A DNA stretch of 64,000 nt, from the NCBI RefSeq assembly GCF_905147365.1, contig NC_056409.1, positions 15,815,001 to 15,879,000 of the forward strand, read 5' to 3'. This DNA is from Aricia agestis (lineage: Eukaryota; Arthropoda; Insecta; Lepidoptera; Lycaenidae). Position 1 is the first letter of the stretch; each line of letters begins with the position of its first letter. Below the pieces are notes generated by a model, which worked only from the letters and a program-made list of their open reading frames with translations, was not told the origin of the DNA and made no database searches. Both the position numbers and the translations under genes were made by a program. Shown piece after piece: positions 10,839-23,377 of this stretch.

Positions 10839-12097
10839 TGTCAGACATAGGCAATAAATCATTTGCATAAATTTTACGATATAGGCGATAAACATTTTAA
10901 AATAAATCTGGATTTTATATGAATATGTTTACAAATGTGAAAACATAATAATTATGGAGTACTTATAGGAAAACATCGTAGGTACTATTATAATTATTAT
11001 AAATTATAATATTATATTTACAACGTAATTGCAAATTAATGCTAAGCGTAATAGTGATTTTTCTATATAAAGGTAAGAAAGCTGTCGTGACTGTGTTTTT
11101 CGACAGTTATTAAATAAAATTAGAAGTTTTAAACAAATTATTTCACAATGTAATATCTATTGAAGTTACTCTATAGTAAAAAGATCTAACATTTGAGTTT
11201 AGACAGTTGAAAATTATGAAATAGCTTTAAATGTTGGGCCCTTACAGGATTTATAATTACGAATCAGACAGAATAAGTAGGGAAAAGATATATTTTATTA
11301 TACACTGATACTCTTCGAACATTGAATTACTAAGTTCTAGTTATGAATTTGATACTTAATTTAAAATAGAAAAAAATATATTTTATTCTATTCCTGCCAA
11401 AAATGATATTCAAAACTACTTCAAAACGCTGAATGTTGTTTTATCGTATCAAATATTTTAAAAAACTTTTTTTAACTTTTGTTTAGCGCAAGTGAATCTT
11501 TTTACTTTCTGAGAAAACAACTTGTAGTTAAGAATGTATTGAATTCATAACTACGACTTAAAGGGAAATATAATGCACTCTGTTGTCACAACACCCAAAA
11601 GCCTTATTGTTAACGATCAGAAATCCACGTACAAAATCACGACACGAAACCACTAGACAGGTCAAAGCGGCGGAGCACAACACGTGTCGTCTGGCGTCGA
11701 AAGTTTTTTTTATTATTTAATTGTTTACTGTTTATAGTTAAGGTGCTACAAAGGCCATCAGTCCGATATTTATAATAAAAACCATGCATCGACTTTTCGA
11801 CACTTTATGAGAATTTTAAATTTTGACATTTTTAGACGCAAAAGGTCTAGTAGGATAACATAATTTTTTTTATGTTATCCTACCGCAGTAAGTTACTTTA
11901 TATTATGTCAAAAAGTCACAAATTCAATACTGCGTAATGTACCAACATTTCTGCAGTGTTGTCTCGTTTTCGTAAGTACAGTACATTCGAACCTTTACAA
12001 TTACAAAGTATTAAATAAGACGAACCTGTGAACTCCTCCACTTGCCAACTAGCGGTGCTTTTAATATGAAACTTCGACAGTCGTATGAGGGGTCTAT
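10839..12097. other. Intergenic DNA between GNPNAT1 and SCYL1 3' ends
   Basis: AT-rich. It contains a compact palindrome, GTAGGATAACATAA-TTATGTTATCCTAC (about 11851-11884). On the - strand an AATAAA lies at 11709-11714, about 0.4 kb downstream of the SCYL1 stop, and is a possible but unproven polyadenylation signal. No other feature. Confidence 0.5.
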
Positions 12098-15000
12098 CTA
12101 AAATGGTGGCGGGGCGGCGGCGATCTTGGTGCCCAGTTTCATTGGCCCCTGCCCGCGTGCGTTCCGCCGCGCCTCCATCTCGCGCTGCCGCTGCAACTTC
12201 CTCTCCTCCCGTTTCCTTCTCATCTCGTCCATTTTTGATGCATTGTTTTCTGAAAAAAAAAAGGTTGTTAGATTTTTGTTATTACGAAATGAAATCGAAT
12301 GATGAAATCATTATAATAAAATTAAATTAAGAAATTAAAAAAAAACCCCGCCAAACAACTGTAAAAAGTAATGAAATAATATATTTTACTGACTTTATGT
12401 TTAAATAATTCCTAAGTGTTAAGTGATATTTTTGTCCATAATTGTTGTTCCAGTGTGTCGGGGGACCGCCAATAGTGTCTTTTGCATTTTGTATCGCCAT
12501 GTCACTGATTGTCTCGATACTATAATGTTTTGTGAAATCAAACATCTACATTAGCGGTCACCCGACACACCTTGACAACAATTATGGACTAAAATATCAC
12601 TTTACACTTAGGAATTATTTAAACTTAAAGTCAGTAAAATATATTATTTCATTACTTTTTAAAGTTGTTTGGCGGAAGTTTTTTTAAATTTCTTAATTTA
12701 ATTTTATTTCATGCTTTTTAAACTTGTGTTGGTTATAGTGCAAAATAATTCCTATCAACAGGATCATCTAGGAATGTCCTTTTGGATGAGGCCGTCACGC
12801 GTCAATATGAGTCCAAACATGAAACCTCCACTTTGGGTTCATATGGAGCTCAGCTCCTATAGAATCCAGGTGATGATGCAGCAGCAGCATGCAAACATTT
12901 ACTGTTTATCTACGTCTTACTAGTTGTCGCAATTAAAATGAGCCCAAACACGAAATCATTGCTCTAAGTTGGTGAGGAGTTGGGTATCCTATTGATTACC
13001 AGGTGATGCTGCAGCACCAGGTCAACTTTCCATTAATGTGTAAATATTCATGAATGTCACGACCTAGAATGCAATAAAGCCCACCAAACGACTGCAAGTT
13101 GCTAATCGGCCCTTCACGAACCAGATGAACCGCGATTTTTCAGCACGGAGCAGGCTGATGATGATGAACTATAGCTAAGAACACTCTCAATTAAGTCAGC
13201 TTAGAAACAAAAAAACTAGATCAAAATCGGTCCACCCGTTTGGATGCTACGATGCCACAGACAGACAGACAGACGGACAGACGGACAGACGGACAGACGG
13301 ACAGACGGACAGACGGACAGGACAGGACAGGACAGGACAGGACAGGACAGGACAGGACAGGACAGGACAGGACAGACAGACAGACAGACAGACAGTTGCC
13401 ATATAAAGTATTTCGCCCGTATTATTTTATTGAAGTGACTAAATGAGTATGTCACCATGGCAACGTCCATCGCTATCCCGTCGCACAAACAATGGTCGCC
13501 GTCAGTCTCGAGTTGTAATAATTTACTATTATTTATTCAACAATTGCACTTATCAATATAAAAAGTACCCAGTAGCCGATTCTCAGACCCACTGAATATG
13601 CATATAAAATTCGGTTAAAATCAGTAAAGCCGTTTCGGAGAAGTACGCGGACTAACATTGTGACACGAGAATTTTATATATAAGATATATCATAATACGT
13701 CGTGTTCGGAACAACGTCGCCTATGACAAAGAGAGATAGAAGATCGTCGTCTCTTTTCAACCTCACCGTCAGCGTTCTCCTCGATGGGCTCGAACTCGCC
13801 GTCTTCCCAGCCGCCGAGCGAGTCCGCGCTGTTCTGGTGCGCGGCGGGGCGGTGCTCGAGGCGCACGTACGTGGCGCGCGCGCTGTTGGGCCCCGCCCCC
13901 GCCGCCGCCCCCTCCCACGAGTTGTTCCACGTCTCCGACGGACTCGCCAGCTCGGCTTCCGCGCTCTGTAAAATTAGATTATGAAGTAAGTAAATTAGGA
14001 AGCATTCAAGTGTCGTGAAATTCATTTTTTGATGATTCGGTTTTCCCCGTCGCGAATCGTTTCGTTTTTTTTACGATTTTTGTTGTGGAATAGTTTCATG
14101 AAACTAGAATCTCACCGGTTGCTCCTGCAGCGTGCCCCACTCGTCGTTGTCCCAGTCGTCTTCGCAAAGCGCGCCCAGCGCCTGCGCCGGCCCGCTGCCG
14201 CTGCTCGGCGACTTCGCGCTCGCACCCGTTGTGCCTGCAGAAAGACTCCTGCTTAGTCGAAAACTTTCATATAAATCCCGTATCAATTCATTATGTTATT
14301 TTAAATATAAACCAAGCTTGATATTTACAATAAACTCAACTCTACTTTCATCTGCCTACGAAAACATTGCTATCTCGGTATTTGCCTCGACCTATGGAAA
14401 AAATGTCAAAAACGTGTGCGAAAGAAGTAGCGCGAGGACTTTTCGTATTGAATTGGTATTGAACCACTAACCTCCATTATACAAGTACGCTGGACTTATG
14501 ATACCCTTTGAAATGACTGCTCTTTTTTGTGCCTATTTGAAGCGGAATCAGCGCCCCCAATGCAGGGAAAGAGAACAAAATCTCGCGTAAACATTTTTTC
14601 ATTTAACAAATTCAAAACATTCAACAATTGCATAATGGAGGTCAGTGTATTGAACGTATTAACCGCGCAATTATATTTGACAGCGTCAATTTGAAAGTCA
14701 ATATCAAAGTTTTACAAAACATGGAGCCGCGATAAGAAAGTAGGAACGACTCCTGTCACAATGGCTGACAATGCACGTCTTTACTCGAAGTAACATCTAA
14801 CCTGCACTGGAGTCGATCTCGCCCCAGGCGGCCATGTCCCAGTGCTCGGGGTCGTAGTCGCTGGCGGACTCGCTGTGCTCTAGCGACGTCATCGACGTCA
14901 CAGACGACGTCGTCGTCGACATGCTGCTCGACGACGGTTGCTCTGAAACGACATTCATAACGTTAGGATAAAATGTTGATAAAAGTCTGTTCTAAGTTAT

Positions 15001-18000
15001 TACACAGATGGTATATCTGTGGACTCGGCTGCTATGCAATAACGGCCGCATCATGATGTGACTAAATTATGTCAACATAATGTTATCTCTTTTCTTTTTT
15101 GTAACAAAGATTATAAAGAAAGACAACCGATTATAAAGAAACGAGCTTTTGCCCGCGTCTTCGCTCGCGTTAAGAAGTATTATTATATACAAACTTTCAT
15201 CCCCTATTTGAATCCCTTGGGGTTGGAGTTTATTAAAATCCTTTCTTAGCGGATGCCTACGTTATAACATCTACCTGCATGCCAAATTTTAGCCCGATCC
15301 GTCCAGTGGTTTGGGCTGTGCGTTGATAGATCACTATGTCAATTAGTCAGTCAGTCACCTTTGAGTTTTATATATATAGATATTTTATCACGTAAGTACA
15401 TACTTACTTGTATAGATAAGTACTTACATTACAAAATATTGCTTTGAATTAGCACCATGACACAAACCCTGCACCACAAACTGTAGATCGGTAGGTAGGC
15501 AGCAAGCTTTACCATAATATTATAACATAAAAACTTAACGTGAAAGAAAAGAAAAGAAAGAGAGGAGGCCTCTGCCCAGCAGTTGCCCAGCAATGGGACA
15601 CTGTAGGCTGATAATAATAATAACAATATTATTAAATTTCAATAAAAGCCATGAAAGACGGCATTAAACTTCATAATTTGTACGTAGCTCCGACGTGTCA
15701 CATCACGGTTTTGACTACAGATATCCGTACAATATAAGGGAGTAAATCCGCACTGCGAATTTTATTCTCGTGAATTATTTTCCGTACGTTTCATATACCG
15801 CGAATTTTTTACCGCAAGTGCGGATACTCTCATAAGATTCAATGTGTTACAGAAGTGCGAAAACAAAACCACGCGATTAAAATTCGCAGTGCGGAAGCGC
15901 AGTCCCTAACGGTGAGCTCTCAGCCTATCACTCACCCAGCGAGCCGGGCTTGGAGAGCGCGGACTTGGCGGAGGAACAGCGCGCGGTGTCGGAGTGTGAG
16001 CGGTAGAACTTGGCGGTGACGGCCGTGACCGCCCACCCCGCCCACGTCGCCGCCGCGTTGCTCAGCGACGGCGTCGCCGTGTGCACGTCCGCCTCTGTAC
16101 CATACATAATGGAATATAGATTATACAGTTCTTATTCTTCAACTTTTTAATGCAGTATTAATTAAGCTTAAGGCTGCGTTTCCACTGACGCGGAGCGGAG
16201 TTTAGCGGTGCCCGAATTGACCAATCGTGCTATTCCAGCTGAATGACAGCGAAGATTTCGAGCATGGTGATTGGTCAATTCGGCACCGCTAAGCTTCGCT
16301 CCACGTCAGTGGAAGCGCGACCTAAAGGCGAGACTGCACTAAGGCCCGTATAAATAGTCAGTACTCAAGATGCATCTCGGTCTCAAGACACGGTTCAGGC
16401 TTTGTGATTGGTTGGCTGTCAAAATTTGGACCAATCACAGAGCCGAATCGCGTCTTCAGACCGGGTCGCATCTTAAGTACTGACTATTTATATGGGCCTA
16501 AGAGCTCCCGCACACAACTGCCAATACGCATCGCATCGGAAATATCTGTGGCAAAACTCATAATAAAAATTAAAATGCGATGCAATTCGATGCGCATTCG
16601 CAGTTTTGTGTGGGAGTCAGTGTTTTCCTTTTCATAATTTAATCTAGACTTATTTTATTCGGACCTAGTCTGATTAGCGATACAATCATCATGGTTGCCT
16701 ATGCAGCTAAGGAGAGCAATAATATGAATAATTTTAAATGTTGAGTTTACAGTTTTATCATTCTTGTCTCTTATTTAAAAATAAATTTAAAATTAAAACT
16801 TATTAATCGGGACTTAACGCGACGTATGTACTACGAGTACATAATAACATAGAGTAATAAATGTATGGCTGGTCTCTGATAATAATAAGTTCATGCATAA
16901 TAATTAATAAGAGTCCCGATTAATAAGTTTTAATTATAATGCAACGCGAAAGTTTAAAATGTTAAATTTAAAATTACTTACAAGACTTAAAATAGGAGTT
17001 AGTATGAAACAAAAGCTCTTACCCATTCCTTCTTTAAGGCTCGGGTCTTCGGAAACCTTTTCTAATTTGCCGAGGAACCCTTTAATAGTTCTGAATGCTG
17101 CATCTCGAACCTGCAGACAAAAAGAACAAAAACGTAATCGTAACATCATAAATGTTGACGCATTTGGTTTATTAATTTAGTTTGAATCGTTTAATTTTAT
17201 GTAGGTCAAATTAATACTATATCAATTCATTACTGCGAGTCAAATTGGAGTCGAGTTAGGGAAAAGTGCGGATACCTTATAGTTTCTGCGTTTTAAGATG
17301 ATATGGGTGACAGTTTTCATATTCCTTGCTACAGGTGTTTTTTTAACAAGAAAAGAAAAAAAAACAAAATGTAATAAATTATATTCCATCTATAAAAACA
17401 AATGTTTCCTATAATTGTAAATGAATAAAAATGAAAAGTTGCTAAAAGCTAACTTATTAATATAAAATTATAAATATTAACTGTGAAATAGGAGTACAAA
17501 ATTATTGTTACGAAAACATTTGAAAAATGTTAGATGCATGAAACGGAACTTATGTCAATAAAGATTGGCTGTGTTGAATCGAAATCAAATCGATAGAAAA
17601 GGGCGGCCATCTTAAATCGCCGGAACCACTGAAATGTCAGTACAAAATCGATAATTTCGATTGCAATTCCTTTACGAAGTGACTCGATATTTTTAAATTA
17701 TCGATTCATTTTGTTAGGATACTTACCTAATGTGTCACGCATATCATCACAAAACGCACAAACTATAATAACAACCTCATTTACACAAGCAAAGCTGCTT
17801 TACTCCCGACAGAATCGAATCAGCTTGATCTCAACAGCTTTTGCTACTACCGACAATTGACATAATAATATATTATACTAGCACAAAATCGTGCTGCAGC
17901 TCAATTTGGTACTAATTCGATCTCAACGGCAATTCCCACTCCCGACAGCTATGCTAACGCACAATCGTGCTGCGGCTCAATTCGGAACTAATCAAAATCG

Positions 18001-21000
18001 TATCATTTTCGGGGGTAAGACTGCGGGGTTGAATATCGCACCTGTTTCTCGGGGTCGTTGGTGAGGGGGCAGAGCGCGGGCAGCACGCGGTTAGCGACCT
18101 CGGCCAGCAGGAAGTACTGCTGCGTGGCGGCGAGTGCGAGCACGCCAGCTTGGCGCGCGGGCGGGAACGCGTCGCGGGTGGCGCGCACGAACGCCGACAC
18201 CAGCACCTTCTGCCGGATCTGCGGGTGCAGGTGCGCCGCTATCTTGCCCAGGCACACTGTCGTGTTTGTCCTGCGAATTTATTGCCGTACGCGACCTTGA
18301 CATCATAGTAAGCGTTTCAGTCTCTTTTGGATTGCGTAAAATTAAGGAACAATGGGTGGTTCTTGATTTTACATTGGGCAGTATAAAACTCACCTTAACT
18401 CTACTACACAAATAATAATAATTAGGGAGCATTCAAGACTTATAATGTAATGCAGTGGCCAGTGGGTCTTATAAAATGTTGTGTTACAACACAAGGGAAA
18501 GGCGGGCTCTTGTTACGCAACGTATTTTTTATAAAAATGAACAAGTACGAGTCGGACTCGCGCACGAAGAGTTCCGTACCGTTATAGAGCAAAAATAGGC
18601 CAAAAATTGTATGGGAGCCCTTAAATTGTTATTTATTTTCATATTATAATTAAATATTAAAGTGCACATATAATAAAGGACTTTGTGAAAAAATCAAGTT
18701 TCCACCTGTTTCCATTATTTGTATAGAGCAAAAAAGGCCGAAAAAATAACGTTTGTTGTATGGGAGCCCCCCTTGAATATTTATTTTATTTCGTTTTTAG
18801 TATTTGTTGTTATAGTGGCAACAATTATTTCTGTGAAAATTTCATAAGTCTAGCTATAGCGGTTCTTGAGATACAGCCTGGAGACGGACAGACGTACAGA
18901 CATCGAAGTCTCAGTAATAGGGTCCCGTTTTTACCCTTTGGGTACGGAACCCTAAAAACCTATGCGTCGTACAAATAATAAAATTGGGCTTAAATTTTCC
19001 CCCTGATGTATGCACATCTAAAATTTTCAAAAATTGCTTTATGTAATACTTGATCGCTCACTTATAAGGGAAGGCATACAAGCATTTATTTGTGTGCTAA
19101 ACTTATCTGTTCATAGTTTGTCCCACCTTATTCCCCCTTGATCGTCTTTAGACTGCAGCCGCGCGAAATGTCGCAGGACCTCCACGTTAATGTTGTTGTA
19201 GTTCAGTTTCGGCGCCAGGTGTATTATCGACTTTACAGTCTGCTCTCTAATAACTGCATTCGTGTCCAAGAACCCGTGGACTACTTGCGGAAATATTTGG
19301 TCATTCACCTGGAAATCATTTTCTAATCAAATAACAGGCGATGATAAAACACTTCGAGCACTTTAAAACTAGGACATTCTTATTAAAATTATTATTGGAG
19401 TGATATTGCACCAATTGAAGGAACCAAAACAGTAATTGTATATTGGGGTCAGTTCTTAAAGAGTATTCTTTTTAATAAATGTAAAATAATGATTCAAAAA
19501 TTGAAACTAAAATTATTACATTATCATTAAGAGAAATTTTGTAGACAATTAATTAATTTTAAATATAGATTTTTATATTTAGCTAGCATTATTATTATGC
19601 AAAATACCAAAATATGTTTTTTTTACTTTTAAAATAATTATTTTTAGTGATAGCTAAACCAGAATAGTATGAGTCACCTAAACTTTATTATGTAGAACAT
19701 TTTTGTGGCTTTTATTGGGAGGAAAAAGGAAATGTTATCTTTTACAAAGTGACCCCGTGAACTTGATATCATTTGAAATTTAGTTGGTGGATTAAACAGC
19801 AAATCAAAGTTTATTTCGACCATCATTTGATTTTATGCATTCAAGTTCAAATTCAAATCATTTATTTTTGCAATTGTAGGTTACATAAGATGTTACAAAA
19901 GACGAATGCATATTATAAGTATGTATTAATTTTAATTACTACAAAAAAGTAAAGATAACTTAAATTTGATGCTACTCTACTTTTTGTCAATTTGGACTGA
20001 CTTTTTATTATTTGTCACAACTCACAACAGGCAACAAAACCATTAGACCTATTCCAAAATCTGGCAGAGCCATAGAACACACAGGAAGAATCATAGAAAA
20101 TTTAGCATTTTGCAGGTAACAATAAGTTTTTGTTTACAAATAAACATTCTATCTGCTGTCTCAATCCTATCTCTCTCCGTAGGGCTGCTGGAAGAGATTT
20201 CTATTAGAAATAAGCAGATCCTTTGTGTCGTTTTACTGTGTATATTGTCTTATTGTAATTGTTTCTTGTGCACAATAAATTGTTAAAGAAATAAACATTG
20301 GAACAATACTTACAGTAGAGTTGTGCAGATGCATGATAAACTGGTCGAGCTGCTGCAGCAGTCGTGACCGGGTTGTTCGGTCGTTGGATGCAAACAGCTT
20401 AACAACACATGGCACAATCTGCTTCTGATACTCTGCATCTTCTAGTAACTTACCTAACTGAAAGTTTATGTTATAATTAAGTGAAAGATAATAATATATT
20501 TTTGCATTATGACAATTATTTTTTAATCAATTTAATTCTGCTGAGTATTATAAAAATATATTAATATATAGGATAAAAAACTGTTCAATATTCAGATCTA
20601 AACCACAGATAAAATTACATACAGTTGCTGAATCAAACAATTTGGGCTGATAGAAAAAAAAATGTACTTTCTTTGTGGTTACCTTAAACATAGGTGCTAA
20701 AACAGCAGACCCTGCATCTCCATAGTGAAAAGCAGTCAATAGCTGTGGTAAAATCTTATGAACACACACAGATTCAGGGAAATTGTCTAAGTAACTGCTG
20801 AGTGTTGAAAAGAATTTTCCTTTTTCTATTTTATCCTTAATTTGAATTTCTTCTAAGAACAACATTGTATCAATTAAGTCATTTTTAAAGTAACCTCCAA
20901 TTTTGCGACATCTAAAAATGTGTAACCACTATAATGAGATATAAAGTTTAAAGGAAACATTAACATAAGCTAGCTGTGTCGACAAATAGTTTTATTTTTA

Positions 21001-22290
21001 TTTTATCACCAAAATCATTTGAAAAGACAAATGAAACCAAAAATAATCATGCTAAGATAAAACTTCAAACCTTGTTATGATATCAGCTGGGTTAGTTCTA
21101 GAAGCAGGGTTTGCACTGACAAGTTCACAGTACAGTGTGCATAGTTGTTTTGGAATGTTATCAACAGCTTTCAATGCTGGTTGATTCTTTAAAGGCCCAT
21201 TAAACACTTCCCAAATGAGGCAGCCTAAGCCCCACATATCAGATGAACTAAAACAATTGACTTCCTTATTTTCTAGACTATTATGAATCCTTTAGATAAA
21301 AGGATACAAATTATGCTCCATACAAGTCAAATCACAAAATCAAATAGCTAACAACAATAATGAATTATTATTTAACTGCTTTTTGATATAGTTTTGGACT
21401 TTGCCAAAGTTTTTATTGGACATCCAATGGTGTAAAAAACGTTTATAAATTATAATTGCTGTCGTAACAATCCATAATTATTATGATGGATTGTTACTGC
21501 AGCAAGTAATATTTTTTCAATGCTAATGTTTGTAAATATAGTGTAGAACTTAAGCCTTTCACTTACCATTTTGTAACAGACTTTAGTTTGCTTGGATCTT
21601 TTTTTTCTGGTGGGTCATATATTTCAAGTGCAGGTAAAATTTTTATAGGTATTGGTCCTGTTGTCTCCTGGCCATGAGCAGTTAAGAACTCAAAGCCTCC
21701 CAACTTCCATTCTCCGGCCAAAGTCACAAATACAGAATACAAGCAAACATTGTTGTGTTTCATATTTCCATCATTATTGAAAAATGATAGGGCTCTCTGA
21801 AATATTACATGTAATCTCACTTCAAAAAAATAGAAAATAATTTTTGCACATAAATTTTTGCTACACAACAGTCTTATATTTTTAAACAATAAATAAGACA
21901 ATTTTTACTTACTGTTATTTGAAAAATACCCCAAGATATAAAAAGATCTTTCTGTTGACCACTTAGTTTCATACTCTCTATATGGTTTGCTAAAGGTTCT
22001 ACATATTCTGTGGCTACATATAAAAATTTCTCAGTTTCACAGCTATCTAAGTAATGTAAAAGGCTAGGATGTCTCATAGTCTTGAGTTTCTTTAGAGAGG
22101 CCTTGGCAATATCAAAGAGAGTTTCTGAATTCTTATTTACATCAAAGAGGAATATAGACACCTCATCCTGAGAACCTCTCTTCTTGCCTTTGTGTAGTGA
22201 CCACACACTTTTATCTTCTAGGCCTCGCACAGGATCACCGACCTCGTACGGAAAATCCTTTGTAGGATCTCGCGAGAAGAATGACCACAT
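12098..22290 (-). CDS. SCYL1: SCY1-like protein 1 (yata), pseudokinase, complete
   Basis: Thirteen exons (- strand, 5' to 3'): 21913-22290, 21567-21796, 21071-21247, 20683-20911, 20314-20457, 19127-19308, 18042-18270, 17023-17110, 15936-16094, 14802-14942, 14116-14234, 13767-13965, 12098-12249. They total 2427 nt (808 residues plus stop) and all phases join, matching the roughly 800-residue family size. SCYL1 works in COPI-linked Golgi-to-ER traffic. Residues 1-~300 are a kinase fold without catalytic residues: HNNVCLYSVFV stands where HRD is expected and GEWKLGGFE where DFG is. Then come FLEEIQIKDK, LPQLLTAF and HEAT repeats (VVHGFLDTNAVIREQTVKS, NTTVCLGKIAAHL), ATWAGWAVTAVTAKFYRSH, an acidic tail with DDWDNDEWG and GGWEDGEFEPIEE, and a charged C-terminus ending in GPMKLGTKIAAAPPPF. 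The start ATG opens MWSFFSRDPTKDFPYEVGDP, the expected N-terminus. Divergent to mRpL11. Confidence 0.96.
12311..13400 (+). mobile_element. ~1-kb repeat with internal palindrome, copy 1 (SCYL1 intron 12)
   Basis: It begins with an inverted-repeat block (about 12311-12705): ACCCCGCCAAACAACT and TAATGAAATAATATATTTTA are mirrored downstream as AAAATATATTATTTCATTA and AGTTGTTTGGCGG. It continues with GGATGAGGCCGTCA, GCTGATGATGATGAACTATA and TCAAAATCGGTCCACCCGTT, and ends in a CAGA/CGGA microsatellite (13257-13397). The same order recurs at 24653-25715, where the element ends with AACACCCCTCTTTTTTGTCG. Downstream parts resemble a LINE 3' end; the palindromic head may be a separate insertion common to both copies. 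Confidence 0.75.
13257..13397 (+). repeat. Microsatellite (GACAGACG / GACAG)n
   Basis: A tetranucleotide-to-pentanucleotide array: (CAGA)n, then (GACAGACG)n, then about thirteen GGACA pentamers, then (CAGA)n again. It replaces the short CAGACAGA tract present at the same point in the second repeat copy (about 25638-25670), so it expanded after the copies separated. Confidence 0.9.
14943..15935. repeat. SCYL1 intron 9 with LINE tail
   Basis: At 15134-15385 there is an RTE-like tail on the + strand: ACGAGCTTTTGCCCGCGTCT then TCGCTCGCGTTAAGAAGTAT, followed by GCCCGATCCGTCCAGTGGTT and ending in TATATATAGAT. At 15540-15625 there is a GAAAGAAAAGAAAAGAAAGA purine run and the phrase CTGCCCAGCAATGGGACACT. 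No exon lies here. Confidence 0.6.
16172..16322. mobile_element. TAA-flanked MITE (GCGTTTCCACTGACGCGG family), copy 1
   Basis: 151 bp with inverted ends GGCTGCGTTTCCACTGACG / CGTCAGTGGAAGCGCGACC and inner arms AGCGGTGCCCGAATTGACCA / TGGTCAATTCGGCACCGCT. TAA flanks both ends. A second copy (38703-38872, 170 bp) is also flanked by TAA, which supports the borders. PIF/Harbinger-like by target site. Confidence 0.85.
16343..16498. mobile_element. TAA-flanked MITE (GGCCCATATAAATAGTC family)
   Basis: 156 bp with inverted ends GGCCCGTATAAATAGTCAGT / ACTGACTATTTATATGGGCC, flanked by TAA at 16340-16342 and 16499-16501. Related ends, split by 4.5 kb, occur at 24611 and 29191. It sits 17 bp from the preceding MITE. 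Confidence 0.85.
16503..16620. mobile_element. Small inverted-repeat element (CTCCCGCACACAACTGC)
   Basis: The left end CTCCCGCACACAACTGCCAA and the inner ACGCATCGCATCG pair with CGATGCGCATTCGCAG and TTTTGTGTGGGAG at the right. Third consecutive MITE in this intron. Target duplication not clear. Confidence 0.65.
17296..17768. repeat. ~470-bp repeat, copy 1 (carries an empty insertion site)
   Basis: Starts AAGATGATATGGGTGACAG and runs through AGGGCGGCCATCTTAAATCG to CACGCATATCATCA-CAAAACGCACAAACTATAA. It is a close copy of 26202-26636, where a 511-bp element interrupts the sequence exactly after ATCATCA. This copy shows the uninterrupted site at about 17747-17758. It lies in SCYL1 intron 7. 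Class unknown. Confidence 0.8.
18541..18957 (-). repeat. High-copy lepidopteran repeat, copy 2
   Basis: Same family as 10325-10838, reversed: it begins with GTACGAGTCGGACTCGCGCA and ends with GGTCCCGTTTTTACCCTTTG then GGTACGGAACCCTAAAAA. It lies in SCYL1 intron 6. Confidence 0.85.
19845..20300 (+). repeat. LINE-like 3' end fragments in SCYL1 intron 5
   Basis: At 20165-20295 the text AGGGCTGCTGGAAGAGATTT, CTATTAGAAATAAGCAGATC and TTGTGCACAATAAATTG matches the style of lepidopteran jockey/CR1-like LINE tails ending in an AATAAA-type motif. At 19848-19900, CAAGTTCAAATTCAAATCAT followed by TTATTTTTGCAA is another common lepidopteran repeat phrase. No coding remains. Confidence 0.55.
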
Positions 22291-23377
22291 ATTGAACGAC
22301 GTGTGTCGCTAAATACTCTAGAAGTTAGTTACTAAATTTATACACATATTTGACTTGTAAAATGTGGTCCGCGAAAAGTCATAATATTTGCACTTTCTTA
22401 CATATATATTTACACGCTTACAATAACAAATTTTAGATATATGAAGCAGAGTGCAGACTGAAACGATAAATATTGACGACTATTGTACAATAATTTTTAA
22501 TTTTTTACAATGATGATTAATGACAATCGCACCAAGCGACATCGCATGAAAATTTGTCATTTGACAAGTGATTAAACAATAGATAATTAAAAATTGACAG
22601 TGACTTCTTTTAAAAATTTAATACAAATGATGGCAAAAACACTTTTGTAGGGGAGACGTGGGTCTTGCACACTCGCGTTTATACTTCAGAAACTGTGTTT
22701 ATTTACGTGTTCCACATGAGTTAAAATAATAAAACTAAATAAATAAAACGGGAGACGCAAGTCAACCCGCCATTGGCCCGCGCGCTCCCCAAACTCTCTC
22801 GAGTCTCGAGACTCTTGTGTCGCCATCTAGCGAAAAACTAACGGTACCGCGGTGGCGGACGGACCTGCCTTTCCGAGGCAGTAGTTTGCGGCAACTGAAA
22901 TATAGGTTGCGGCGCTACACTTTAAAAAAATCTTCGGATTGGTCATTTAAAAATATAAAGATTATTTTATTGATTCACGTATTATAATATTTTATATTCC
23001 ATCAATAATTATAAAAAGTATTCAAATATAAGTATTCTTTAATAAATAACTATCTAATAATGCAAAGAGAATAGAGATTAAAATTTAAAAGGGACACTCG
23101 GATGGAACCATAAATGATAAAGCTAGGTACCACCCATGGTTAATTATCCGAAGTGCCATAATAAGAAAAAAATATAGTGTGTCAATTTAAGTTGTCGATG
23201 GGTAAATGTCAAAGACCAAAGTGAAAAGTCGTATTTTGTTGTCAATTCCAAATTCCAAGTCTCACGTTTATTTTATTTCTAATTCTTAAATCTTAAACTA
23301 GTAATCTGTGATTTTACCTATAAATTAAAATAAAGGTTGTCTTATACATTGTTTATAAGTGCCATAAGGATTTAAAA
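22291..23377. promoter_or_regulatory. Bidirectional promoter region between SCYL1 and mRpL11
   Basis: The two genes start divergently 1087 bp apart. A GC-richer block (about 22660-22915) includes CCGCCATTGGCCCGCGCGCT, TCTCTCGAGTCTCGAGACTC and GCCATCTAGCG; the rest is AT-rich. No clear TATA box can be assigned. The promoter role is inferred from layout only. Confidence 0.55.

Noticed and set aside
13240..13488. Open frames over the CAGA/GGACA array
   Set aside because: Low-complexity translations of a microsatellite within a repeat.
18003..18432. Alternative frames over SCYL1 exon 7
   Set aside because: Shadows created by the GC-rich exon; the SCYL1 frame alone matches the family and joins in phase.
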